From the NCBI RefSeq assembly GCF_039523435.1, contig NZ_BAAAFH010000022.1:806001-870000 (forward strand): a stretch of DNA of 64,000 bases, in the 5' to 3' direction. This DNA comes from Wandonia haliotis (GTDB lineage: Bacteria > Bacteroidota > Bacteroidia > Flavobacteriales_D > Crocinitomicaceae). Shown piece by piece: positions 26,747 to 35,056 of this stretch. A program made the translations under genes and the position numbers. The notes under the pieces were generated by a model. It saw only the letters and a program-made list of their open reading frames with translations. It made no database searches and had not been told where the DNA came from. Each line of letters opens with the position of its first letter. The first letter of the stretch is position 1.

Positions 26747-27268
26747 ATGGCAATAATTATAGATGCAAATTGTGTGGCTAATGTATTTTCAAAATCATCT
26801 GCTAAACACTCAGATTTCAAGCCAGTACTTGATTGGATATTATTAGGTAAAGGAATAATGATATTTGGGGGTAGTCAATATCGAAAGGAAATAGCTAAAA
26901 CTTCAAAATATCTACCAATTATTAGACTACTTAAAGATGTAGGGAAAGCTATAGAAGGCTGTCAAAACGATATTGATGAATACCAAAAGAAAGTTGAAGA
27001 TTTGCGAGACAATGAAGACTTTGATGACCCACATTTACCTGCAATAGTGGTAATTACAAAGTGTAGATTAATTTGCTCCGAAGACACTCGATCAATTCCT
27101 TTTGTAACAGACAGAAAATACTATCCTAATAATTTTACATTACCTGCTTATTACACATCAGCTAAAAATAAAAATTTACTAACTGATAAATATGTTGACA
27201 ATTCATTAAAACCATTATGTAAATTAAATAAAATGACTAGTGAAAGAATATCTAAACTGCTTAAATAA
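26747..27268 (+). CDS. PIN-like domain protein, probable nuclease effector
   Basis: 173 residues, cytoplasmic. The layout fits a PIN nuclease fold: an N-terminal strand ending in Asp (MAIIIDAN, D6), a Glu in the first helical part (YRKEIAKT, E48), the central D-P-H-L-x-A helix (D93/D94) and a strand followed by S-E-D (E112/D113), the four acidic positions that bind metal in PIN nucleases. It is shorter at the N-terminal helices than VapC toxins and has an extra C-terminal ~55 residues with a Tyr-rich segment. It is encoded 7 bp behind the ATPase with no promoter between, so the pair form one system, the ATPase as sensor or switch and this protein as effector (inference). Confidence 0.72.
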   Translation: MAIIIDANCVANVFSKSSAKHSDFKPVLDWILLGKGIMIFGGSQYRKEIAKTSKYLPIIRLLKDVGKAIEGCQNDIDEYQKKVEDLRDNEDFDDPHLPAIVVITKCRLICSEDTRSIPFVTDRKYYPNNFTLPAYYTSAKNKNLLTDKYVDNSLKPLCKLNKMTSERISKLLK

Positions 27269-27313
27269 CGTGGTACAACAATGAACCGTGGTAAAATCCA
27301 AGAAAAAATTCAA

Positions 27314-27500
27314 CTATTTTTTCAACAATACAGGATTTACACTTCGGTAATTTTCATCATAAACCAACTTTGATTTGGCAATAGCAAAGGCTTCTTTGAT
27401 TAATTTATTGGCCACAGCTATTAATGCTAGCTTTTTCGATTTCCCTTTCGCAATGATTCTTTGGTACAATTCTAGACAATTTTTGCTGGTTTTACAAACA
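27314..27500 (-). pseudogene. C-terminal fragment of an IS110-family transposase
   Basis: Read on the minus strand, the frame ending with TAG at 27316-27314 encodes LELYQRIIAKGKSKKLALIA followed by VANKLIKEAFAIAKSKLVY, DENYRSVNP and a short tail. This is the conserved C-terminus of IS110-type (DEDD, transposase_20) transposases. Upstream the similarity fades (SFVCKTSKNC) and the frame meets a stop near 27522, so only the last ~60 codons survive. No other part of the element is recognisable nearby. It lies between the PIN gene and comM, marking past mobile-element activity at the right flank of the cassette. Confidence 0.8.
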
Positions 27501-27540
27501 AAAATACGATTATTTTTTCGTCAAAACTGGATTTTATTTG

Positions 27541-27548
27541 TATGTTTG
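27541..27548 (+). promoter_or_regulatory. -7 element of comM
   Basis: TATGTTTG, exact match to TAnnTTTG, 27 bases before the comM ATG; no clear -33 element. Confidence 0.45.
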
Positions 27549-27575
27549 TGTCACTAACCTATTAAATGACCTAAC

Positions 27576-29114
27576 ATGCTTTGCAAAACATTTGGCAGCG
27601 CCGTTTTCGGAGTTGATGCCACTACCATAACTATCGAAGTTAATATTACACGGGGAATTAATTATTATCTGGTCGGACTTCCTGATAACGCTGTAAAAGA
27701 AAGTCAGCAAAGAATAAAATCTGCTTTCAGTACGAATGACCTTAAATGGCCGGGAAAAGAAATCACAATCAATATGGCTCCGGCAGATATCCGAAAAGAA
27801 GGCTCCGTATTTGATCTTCCTATTGCTTGCGGGATCCTTGCTGCCACCGGACAAATACTTTCTCAGAAACTGGAGCAATATATCCTACTTGGTGAGCTTT
27901 CCCTCGATGGATATTTGAAACCGGTTAAAGGAATTCTACCTATTGCCCTTCGTGCTGCTAAAGAAGGCTTTAAAGGACTTATTATTCCGCAGGAAAACGC
28001 TTCTGAAGCTGCAGTAGTTGAAAATATGGAAGTTTATGGAATGAACCATCTAAACGATGTGATAGCATTCTTTAATGAATCCCAACCATTCGAAAAAGTT
28101 CAGATCAACCTCGAACAGTTATTTTATGATAAGATACACATAAACGAGGTTGATTTTAGTGACGTAAAAGGGCAGACAACCATCAAACGAGCCTTTGAAA
28201 TTGCAGCAGCAGGAGGACATAATGTACTGCTCATTGGACCTCCTGGAGCAGGAAAATCCATGCTGGCAAAGCGACTACCTACAATACTCCCCCCCATGTC
28301 CCTCGCAGAATCATTGGAAACGACCAAAATACACAGTGTAGCCGGAAAAACGAATGCTGACAAAGGATTAATCACCACTCGCCCCTTCAGAAAGCCACAT
28401 CACACAATCAGCGATGTAGCTCTGGTTGGAGGAGGTGGTTTCCCACAACCCGGAGAGATTTCACTGGCGCATAATGGTGTTTTGTTTTTGGATGAACTCC
28501 CTGAATACAAAAGAACCGTTCTAGAGGTCATGCGCCAACCTCTCGAAGATCGACAGGTCACAATAGCCCGTGCCAAATTTACAGTAGAATATCCGGCAGG
28601 TTTTATGTTGGTTGCTGCTATGAATCCCTGCCCCTGTGGCTATTATAATCATCCTGAAAAAGATTGTGTTTGCGCTCCGGGAATTGTACAAAAATACCTA
28701 AACAGAATTTCAGGTCCCTTATTAGATCGTATTGACCTTCATGTTGAAGTCACACCTGTCGGATTTGACGAATTGTCCGGTAAACAAAAATCAGAAACCA
28801 GTAGTACGATAAGAGATCGGGTTATAGCCGCCCGATCTATTCAGGAGAAACGTTTCAAAACAAAAAACGGAATCCACGCCAACTCTCAAATGGAAAACAC
28901 AGATCTGCAAACGTATTGTAAGATCGATTCAACAGCCTCCGATTTACTAAAAACAGCCATGGAAAAACTCGGATTATCTGCAAGAGCCTATGACCGGATT
29001 CTCAAGGTGTCTCGAACGATTGCCGATCTTGATGATAGCGCAACGATTCAGGTGCAACATCTGGCTGAAGCTATCAATTTTCGAAGTCTTGACCGGGATA
29101 ATTGGGCAGGATAA
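27576..29114 (+). CDS. comM: YifB/ComM family Mg-chelatase-like AAA+ ATPase
   Basis: 512 residues, the usual length. It has an N-terminal Lon-protease-like fold (LVGLPDNAVKESQQRIKSA, MAPADIRKEGSVFDLPIA), then a Mg-chelatase-type AAA+ core with Walker A GPPGAGKSM, Walker B VLFLDELPE, sensor 1 AAMNPCPCG and a Cys cluster (CPCG...CVC), and a C-terminal lid (LSARAYDRILKVSRTIADL). In naturally competent bacteria ComM is a hexameric helicase that promotes branch migration during recombination of taken-up DNA. A strong terminator follows. Confidence 0.93.
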   Translation: MLCKTFGSAVFGVDATTITIEVNITRGINYYLVGLPDNAVKESQQRIKSAFSTNDLKWPGKEITINMAPADIRKEGSVFDLPIACGILAATGQILSQKLEQYILLGELSLDGYLKPVKGILPIALRAAKEGFKGLIIPQENASEAAVVENMEVYGMNHLNDVIAFFNESQPFEKVQINLEQLFYDKIHINEVDFSDVKGQTTIKRAFEIAAAGGHNVLLIGPPGAGKSMLAKRLPTILPPMSLAESLETTKIHSVAGKTNADKGLITTRPFRKPHHTISDVALVGGGGFPQPGEISLAHNGVLFLDELPEYKRTVLEVMRQPLEDRQVTIARAKFTVEYPAGFMLVAAMNPCPCGYYNHPEKDCVCAPGIVQKYLNRISGPLLDRIDLHVEVTPVGFDELSGKQKSETSSTIRDRVIAARSIQEKRFKTKNGIHANSQMENTDLQTYCKIDSTASDLLKTAMEKLGLSARAYDRILKVSRTIADLDDSATIQVQHLAEAINFRSLDRDNWAG

Positions 29115-29117
29115 AAA

Positions 29118-29143
29118 AAGCCCGATCCAAATGGATCGGGCTT
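29118..29143. terminator. Bidirectional rho-independent terminator
   Basis: Perfect 11-bp stem AAGCCCGATCC/GGATCGGGCTT with an AAAT loop, A-tract before and AT-rich sequence after. Shared by comM and the convergent T9SS protein gene. Confidence 0.9.
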
Positions 29144-29163
29144 AAAATATTACGTGTATTCAA

Positions 29164-30432
29164 TTATTTTTTCACGAAAGATTTTCTAACAATGTTTCCC
29201 TTCTCAGTAGCAACTTCGTAAAAGTATACTCCAGAATTCAATGAAGAAACATTAATGGTAGCCTCAGTTCCATTCACATCCTGAGTAGCAACAACTTTTC
29301 CATCCATGCTAATTACAGAAACAGAAGAAGCGTTTTCAGACATAGAAACAGTTAGCATATCTGCCGCTGGGTTTGGATAAGCCGTAACAGAAATAACATT
29401 GTCATTAATTCCTCCTGTACCTGGACTTGTAAGTGTGATTTCATTAGAAGAAGCAAATACACCTACATGACCGTTAGCACCCTCAGTGTAAATGTAGACA
29501 GTAAACGAAACATCTTCTACGATAGGATTAGGAACGAAGCTGTTCCCTACAATAGTAAGGTAAATATCACTTGCTGTAAAGTTCACAGTTTGATTCGATC
29601 CGTTCGGTGTTATTTCCGTAGTAATATTAGCGTTAGTCATCAAAGCAGCTGGATCAGCAGCCATTCCAGGTGAAGCAACTCCAGTCTCAAAAACAACAGC
29701 ATAATACGCAGTAATATTACTCTCATCAGCCGGAACATCAAAAGTCACTTGCAAATCTGTTCCATCTCCGTTGTTAGAAATATCTGAAGCAACAACATTA
29801 GAAACGTTTGGCGCTTCAAGAAGCACATTCCCAAGTTGAATATTATCTACTCCAATCCAAGACCCAGGTGCAGTAGTAGAAGGGAAATTACTAAACAATT
29901 CCTTTTCACTACTAGAAATTGCTATAAAATAGCTAGCAACATCACCTGTATAAGACATAGGAACTGTAACGGTTGTAAAGTTAGATTCCGAACCTCCAAC
30001 GCGAATAAATCCTTGTCCAACAACATCATCATTTGCATCTACTGCCTCTACATATAGGATGGCAGTATCAGAAGTCTGAATATCATAAGTAACATCAAAT
30101 GAAAAGTCTTCATACTTATCAGTAGAAGGAAAACTTTGAAATACGACTGATCCATAATCTCCATTTGGAGCCTGTTGTGTATTTGAAGAATTAGCCAAAT
30201 TAAAAGATGTAGCCTTCAGAAAGCTTGAACCTTCAGTCGCTCCAGTAGTTTCCTCAGCAGCTGGAATAACCGGATTTGCTCCATCTGTAACATCACCGAT
30301 TGTAGTAACAACATTTAAGGTTGTCCAACCATCTGGATTACCGTTCGTCCAACTCTCAAACCCAAAATTGGTCTGAGCAAACACCCCGGCACTCATCAAT
30401 AAAGACGCTGCCAAAAAGTAAATTTTTTTCAT
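29164..30432 (-). CDS. T9SS-secreted protein, type A sorting domain
   Basis: 422 residues: signal peptide 1-19 (ending GVFAQ), a beta-sandwich region at about 20-210 that resembles carbohydrate-binding modules of secreted proteins (FGFESWTNGNPDGWTT, then WIGVDNIQLG), a second Ig-like or fibronectin-like part at about 215-335, and a C-terminal type A sorting domain (SVTAYPNPAADMLTVSM to FVKK). Extracellular; ligand unknown. Stands alone. Confidence 0.82.
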   Translation of the reverse strand: MKKIYFLAASLLMSAGVFAQTNFGFESWTNGNPDGWTTLNVVTTIGDVTDGANPVIPAAEETTGATEGSSFLKATSFNLANSSNTQQAPNGDYGSVVFQSFPSTDKYEDFSFDVTYDIQTSDTAILYVEAVDANDDVVGQGFIRVGGSESNFTTVTVPMSYTGDVASYFIAISSSEKELFSNFPSTTAPGSWIGVDNIQLGNVLLEAPNVSNVVASDISNNGDGTDLQVTFDVPADESNITAYYAVVFETGVASPGMAADPAALMTNANITTEITPNGSNQTVNFTASDIYLTIVGNSFVPNPIVEDVSFTVYIYTEGANGHVGVFASSNEITLTSPGTGGINDNVISVTAYPNPAADMLTVSMSENASSVSVISMDGKVVATQDVNGTEATINVSSLNSGVYFYEVATEKGNIVRKSFVKK

Positions 30433-30555
30433 AATTCTAAATTTTATTTTGCGATTACGCTGCCGAATATACAGCTATTTCAAAAACCGTCAAAAAAACT
30501 TGATACAAAATTGATGAACGGTTAATATTAAAACTTAATCGGAAAAATTCGTGAT

Positions 30556-32388
30556 TTAACTCAATCCCTGTAAACTACAAAGGCGTTGATACAGCCCCTT
30601 TTTTGCAATTAATTCATCATGATTTCCTCTTTCGACAACCTCCCCTTTCTGCAGGACTATGATTTCATCCGCATGACGGACAGTACTTAATCTGTGTGCG
30701 ATAACAATTGATGTTCTGTTACTCATTAATTTTTCTAGGGCATCCTGCACCAATTTCTCGGATTCAGTATCCAAAGCAGACGTCGCTTCATCCAAAATCA
30801 GGATCTGAGGATCCTTAAGAATTGCACGGGCAATACTGATACGCTGTTTTTGTCCGCCACTTAATTTATTTCCTCTGTCCCCAATAATCGTCTCATAACC
30901 TTGTTCCTGCTGTTCAATAAACTCATGTGCATTCGCAATACGGGCAGCAGCTTGAATTTGTTCCAGAGAAGCATCCGGGTTACCAAAAGCAATATTATTG
31001 CGAATAGTATCATTGAAAAGTATCGACTCCTGGGAAACAATACCTATTTCTTTTCGCAAATCTTCCACCCTAAATCGGCGAATATCCACACCATCAATAC
31101 AAACACTTCCCGACGAAACATCATAAAAACGGGGTAACAAATCCGACAAAGTCGATTTTCCACTCCCTGATTCACCCACCAAAGCAACGGTCCTCCCACG
31201 AGGAACAGAGAAGCTAACATGGTTAATTACTTGCTGGTCTCCGTATGAGAAACAAATATCATTATACACGACAGCCTCTTTTATTCCATTAAAATCAAGC
31301 GGATCTATCGGATCATGTATTACCTCATCCGTATCAATTACCTGATTAATTCTGTCAAGACTTACTTTGGCTTTTTGTAAGTTCCCTATATTCTGAGCTA
31401 TACTCTGAATGGGACGCAACAGCTGAGAGAAAACGATAATGAATCCCAAAAACTGAGAACCTGTTAATTGGTTTCCTTCTCCACTCAGAACAATTTTCCC
31501 TCCGAAATAAACAATAACAAGCATAACAAAAGCCCCTAAAAACTCATTTAAAGGGCTTGACAAATCTCTCTTTCTAAAAGTCGAAGTGATGAGTTTCTGA
31601 TGTCGCAGGTTTGCCTTTGCAAACTTTCCGCGAACCATCTCTGAAGCATTGAATGCTTTTATGATACGGATTCCTCCCAGCGTCTCCTCTATAATAGAAA
31701 AGACCCTTCCCATCTGGTCCTGTCCTTCCCTTGCAGTCCGTTTGAGACTTTTTCCAATTCTCGAAATGACAAAAGCGGAAAGAGGCAATACAACAAAAGA
31801 CACCAAGGTTAGTTCAGGACTCCAATAGAGCAAAAGAGAAACCGTTAACAAAACATCAATAGGATCCCGGAATATCAATTGCAAAACAGCAACCACAGCA
31901 ATTTCTATTTCATTAACATCTGTACTCATCCGAGACATAAGGTCTCCCTTTTTCTCTTCCGAGTAAAACGACATTGGTAACCGAAGTGTTTTCGAAAAAA
32001 TAGTATCTCTTATATCTCTCACAACAGCCATTCGCAATTGCGACTGGTGATAGATAGCCAGGTATCTGAAAAGATTCTTCAGAAAAAAAGCAGAAAGGAC
32101 GCTTATACAAATAAACAACAGTGCTTTCTCCTGCCCGTTCACGAACAGGTAGTTCTCCATGTAGTAGGTATAATAGTCTGAACTGTAATCAAAAAAGTTT
32201 CCATCCCAGACAGGGGCAACAGGAGCTGTTTCCGGAAAATCATTGCTAAAGATCAATTCAAGAAAGGGAACAAATAATGCTAAAGAAACCAGATTGAAAA
32301 TGACAAACAAAAAGTTGTAAAATATGGTCAGGATTGCCTGTACCTTATAGTGGAATGTGTAACGGTATATTTCTCGTATTGTTTTCAT
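30556..32388 (-). CDS. ABC transporter, exporter type (MsbA-like lipid A flippase family)
   Basis: 610 residues from the ATG at 32388 (MKTIREIYRYTF). A longer frame reaches an ATG at 32463, but the -7 element TATCTTTG lies inside that extension, so the shorter start is chosen. Six membrane helices at about 20-320 with the coupling segment FYSEEKKGDLMSRMSTDVNEIE, then an ATPase domain with Walker A GESGSGKST, signature LSGGQKQRI, Walker B ILILDEATSAL and His-switch IAHRLSTV. Homodimeric exporter of the inner membrane; lipid A is the likely cargo from family resemblance, but other lipids or peptides are possible. Divergent from rbfA. Confidence 0.88.
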   Translation of the reverse strand: MKTIREIYRYTFHYKVQAILTIFYNFLFVIFNLVSLALFVPFLELIFSNDFPETAPVAPVWDGNFFDYSSDYYTYYMENYLFVNGQEKALLFICISVLSAFFLKNLFRYLAIYHQSQLRMAVVRDIRDTIFSKTLRLPMSFYSEEKKGDLMSRMSTDVNEIEIAVVAVLQLIFRDPIDVLLTVSLLLYWSPELTLVSFVVLPLSAFVISRIGKSLKRTAREGQDQMGRVFSIIEETLGGIRIIKAFNASEMVRGKFAKANLRHQKLITSTFRKRDLSSPLNEFLGAFVMLVIVYFGGKIVLSGEGNQLTGSQFLGFIIVFSQLLRPIQSIAQNIGNLQKAKVSLDRINQVIDTDEVIHDPIDPLDFNGIKEAVVYNDICFSYGDQQVINHVSFSVPRGRTVALVGESGSGKSTLSDLLPRFYDVSSGSVCIDGVDIRRFRVEDLRKEIGIVSQESILFNDTIRNNIAFGNPDASLEQIQAAARIANAHEFIEQQEQGYETIIGDRGNKLSGGQKQRISIARAILKDPQILILDEATSALDTESEKLVQDALEKLMSNRTSIVIAHRLSTVRHADEIIVLQKGEVVERGNHDELIAKKGLYQRLCSLQGLS

Positions 32389-32423
32389 CAGCAAAACCTC
32401 ACTTACTCTATTGTGTAACCGCA

Positions 32424-32431
32424 CAAAGATA
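32424..32431 (-). promoter_or_regulatory. -7 element of the msbA-like gene
   Basis: TATCTTTG on the minus strand, exact match to TAnnTTTG. It lies 35 bases before the ATG at 32388 and inside the longest open frame, so it decides the start. Confidence 0.6.
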
Positions 32432-32471
32432 CGTTTTTCAACTCGTTCTCTCACTTTGAACAAACAATTCG

Positions 32472-32479
32472 TAACTTTG
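32472..32479 (+). promoter_or_regulatory. -7 element of rbfA
   Basis: TAACTTTG, exact match, four bases before the rbfA ATG; the mRNA is probably leaderless. Confidence 0.55.
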
Positions 32480-32483
32480 TCGC

Positions 32484-32819
32484 ATGGGTTCAGTTAGACA
32501 AAACAAAGTTGAAACAGCAATGCTACGCGAATTGTCTGTTTTTTTTCAGCGCAACGCACGGGAGTACACCTTAGGAAACATGGTGACGGTTACGAAAGTT
32601 AGTATTTCAGCAGATCTATCATTCGCAAGAGTTTATCTGAGTATTTTTGGTTCTGCCGAAACAGAAGATGTATTGAAACATATTAATGATAACAAGTCTA
32701 AAATCAGAGGCGTTATTGCCACGGCTCTAAAAAACCTACGTAAAGTCCCCGAGTTTGTATTCGTAATCGACGATTCCCTCGATTATGCGATGAAAATTGA
32801 TGATTTATTAAAAAAGTAG
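32484..32819 (+). CDS. rbfA: Ribosome-binding factor A
   Basis: 111 residues, KH-type fold. RbfA binds the 30S subunit at helix 1 of 16S rRNA and helps its final maturation in the cold. Family landmarks: N-terminal VETAMLRELSVFFQ, the central VTVTKVSISADLSFARVYLS and the C-terminal KVPEFVFVIDDSLDYAMKI. A permease gene starts 1 bp after the stop. Confidence 0.93.
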   Translation: MGSVRQNKVETAMLRELSVFFQRNAREYTLGNMVTVTKVSISADLSFARVYLSIFGSAETEDVLKHINDNKSKIRGVIATALKNLRKVPEFVFVIDDSLDYAMKIDDLLKK

Positions 32820-32820
32820 A

Positions 32821-34035
32821 GTGAACTTTTCCTTTTTTGTTGCTAAACGGTATTATTTTTCAAAACAATCGAAAAGTATTATCAATATCATTACCCGAAT
32901 TGCCATTCTGGGTCTAATGGTAAGTACGGCAGCAATGGTAATTGTTCTATCAGCATTTAACGGAATCGAATCTTTGGTTCATGATCTCTACTCTGATTTT
33001 GATCCACACATCACCATAACATCCAAGAAAGGAAAAACAGTAAACGCAGACTTTGTTCCTGTAGATGAAATTCAAAAAATTGATGGTGTTTCTCATATCT
33101 CTAAACAGATAGAAGAAGTTGTCATTATCAAACATGGAAACAAGTGGGTAAACGGAACATTATTAGGTGTAGAACCCGTGTTTTACGAGATGATCAGACT
33201 CAAAGAGCACTTAGTTCAAGGGCATACACTTAGTAAAGATTACAAAAAAAGCTCTTATATCGGGATTGGTCTACTCAACAAACTGGATGGCATTATTTTC
33301 GAAAGCAACCCGGAAAGAATTCTTGTCTACGCTCCTTCCCGGGACGCAAAAATTATGCGTTCATCAAACCCGTTTAAATCAGATGCTTTTCTTATTGATG
33401 CTTCAGTAAATTATAACAGGGAGGTTAACAGCTCTTTTCTTATCGTCCCTTTAGAAACTGCTTCCGATCTTCTTGGTTATGAAAAAGATATAACTCGACT
33501 GGCTGTAAATGTTAATGACTTAGGGAATCTGGAAAAAATCCGGGAAGAGATAGCTTTGTTACTGGGAAGTGATTTTGAGATTAAAACACACCTTGAAAAA
33601 AATGAATTGATCTATAAAACATCCAAAATTGAAAAGATTATTGTCTTCTGTATTCTCATTTTTATTTTTGCGCTAGCAACATTTAATATGGTTGCTTCTC
33701 TTACCATGTTATTTATAGAAAAGACTCCTAATCTGAAAACTTTAAAAGCAATTGGTCTGACTGAGAAAGGCGTCTTCTCTATCTTTTTCAAACAAGGATT
33801 ATTAATCTCCGGATCAGGGATTTTATTAGGACTGTTATTCGGTTACGGAATTGTTTCTGTTCAGTTCTTTGGAGCCTTCTTAACACTCCCTAATTCAGGA
33901 GGAGAAGCTTTTCCGGTGGTGATGTCCGTTACGGATAGTCTGTTAATTCTTGGAGTCACTGGTATAATTGGAATACTGAGTAGCTGGCTACCTGTATCTT
34001 ACCTTGTCAGAAAGTCAAGAAAATCATTCAACTAA
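32821..34035 (+). CDS. FtsX-like ABC permease (LolE/LolC type)
   Basis: 404 residues, GTG start one base after the rbfA stop. A membrane helix at about 21-46, a ~220-residue periplasmic MacB-like domain, then three helices at about 275-400 (FTSX domain: FALATFNMVASLTMLFIEK, TLKAIGLTEKGVFSIF). The order TM-domain-TM-TM-TM and the N-terminal ARRYYFSKQ-like start fit the permease of the LolCDE lipoprotein release system. The cognate LolD ATPase is not adjacent. Overlaps the convergent dusB by 12 bp at the 3' ends. Confidence 0.85.
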   Translation: MNFSFFVAKRYYFSKQSKSIINIITRIAILGLMVSTAAMVIVLSAFNGIESLVHDLYSDFDPHITITSKKGKTVNADFVPVDEIQKIDGVSHISKQIEEVVIIKHGNKWVNGTLLGVEPVFYEMIRLKEHLVQGHTLSKDYKKSSYIGIGLLNKLDGIIFESNPERILVYAPSRDAKIMRSSNPFKSDAFLIDASVNYNREVNSSFLIVPLETASDLLGYEKDITRLAVNVNDLGNLEKIREEIALLLGSDFEIKTHLEKNELIYKTSKIEKIIVFCILIFIFALATFNMVASLTMLFIEKTPNLKTLKAIGLTEKGVFSIFFKQGLLISGSGILLGLLFGYGIVSVQFFGAFLTLPNSGGEAFPVVMSVTDSLLILGVTGIIGILSSWLPVSYLVRKSRKSFN

Positions 34036-35013
34036 CTCTGTAAATTTCAACTCAATTTCATCCAGCGTATCACGAACTTCCTGTAAATCAAAAGAGGTAA
34101 CCAGTTTAGTTCTGTATTCCTTGAAATGTGGAATCCCTTTAAAATAGTTTGTGTAATGTCTCTTCATCTCTATTACACCTAAAGTTTCCCCCTTCCATTT
34201 CACAGACATTTCTAAATGTCTTCGGGTAACATCCAGTCTTTCCTTAAACGTGGGTCCGTCCAAGTGTTCTTTTGTTTCAATATAATGTTTAATCTCTCTG
34301 AAAATCCACGGGTAACCAATACTTGCCCGTCCAATCATGACACCATCAACACCATACTTATTTTTATACTCCACTGCTTTTTCCGGAGTATCAATATCAC
34401 CATTACCAAAGATAGGTATATGCATTCGGGGATTGTTCTTGACATCGCCTATCAACGTCCAGTCTGCCTCTCCCTTGTACATTTGTTTCCGCGTTCTTCC
34501 GTGAATAGACAGTGCCTCTATTCCAACATCCTGAAGTCGCTCTGCTACTTCATATATGTGCTTACTGTTGTCATCCCAACCCAATCGGGTTTTGACAGTA
34601 ACAGGTAAAGAAGTAGACTTCACAATTTCTTCCGTTAGCCGGATCATCTTGGGAATATCCTGCAATATTCCGGCTCCGGCACCTTTACAAGCAACTTTTT
34701 TTACGGGACATCCGTAGTTGATGTCTATAATATCAGGATTGGTCTTCTCAATAATACGGGCAGCCTCTTTCATGGACTCAATCTCAGAACCGAAAATCTG
34801 AATCCCTATGGGGCGCTCATATTCATAAATATCCAGCTTCGCAACACTTTTGGCTGCATCCCGAATCAAGCCTTCGGAAGAAATAAATTCGGTATACATC
34901 AGATCAGCACCACTCTCCTTACATAAAGCACGAAAAGGAGGATCGCTTACATCCTCCATAGGAGCAAGTAACAAAGGGAATTCACCCAACTCTATATTGC
35001 GAATTTTCACCAT
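34024..35013 (-). CDS. dusB: tRNA-dihydrouridine synthase (DusB type)
   Basis: 329 residues from the ATG at 35013. A TTG four codons upstream belongs to the -7 element and is not a start. FMN-dependent TIM barrel that reduces uridines in the tRNA D-loop: LAPMEDVSDPPFRALC, DINYGCPVKKV with the catalytic-type Cys, VTVKTRLGWD, SIHGRTRKQMYKGEADW, and the FMN-phosphate loops GNGDI and GVMIGRASIG. C-terminal helical RNA-binding domain. Full length for the family. Confidence 0.93.
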   Translation of the reverse strand: MVKIRNIELGEFPLLLAPMEDVSDPPFRALCKESGADLMYTEFISSEGLIRDAAKSVAKLDIYEYERPIGIQIFGSEIESMKEAARIIEKTNPDIIDINYGCPVKKVACKGAGAGILQDIPKMIRLTEEIVKSTSLPVTVKTRLGWDDNSKHIYEVAERLQDVGIEALSIHGRTRKQMYKGEADWTLIGDVKNNPRMHIPIFGNGDIDTPEKAVEYKNKYGVDGVMIGRASIGYPWIFREIKHYIETKEHLDGPTFKERLDVTRRHLEMSVKWKGETLGVIEMKRHYTNYFKGIPHFKEYRTKLVTSFDLQEVRDTLDEIELKFTELVE

Positions 35014-35022
35014 AGACGGGTG

Positions 35023-35030
35023 CAAAGTTA
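35023..35030 (-). promoter_or_regulatory. -7 element of dusB
   Basis: TAACTTTG on the minus strand, nine bases before the ATG. Its TTG would be read as a start codon by a longest-frame rule. Confidence 0.55.
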
Positions 35031-35056
35031 CGACCTAAAAGATCAATTGACAAGCG

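Noticed and set aside
25232..27276. GTACCAC (25232-25238) and GTGGTAC (27270-27276) as terminal inverted repeats of the ATPase/PIN cassette
   Set aside because: Only 7 bp, no matching target duplication and no extended similarity around them; expected by chance in 2 kb.
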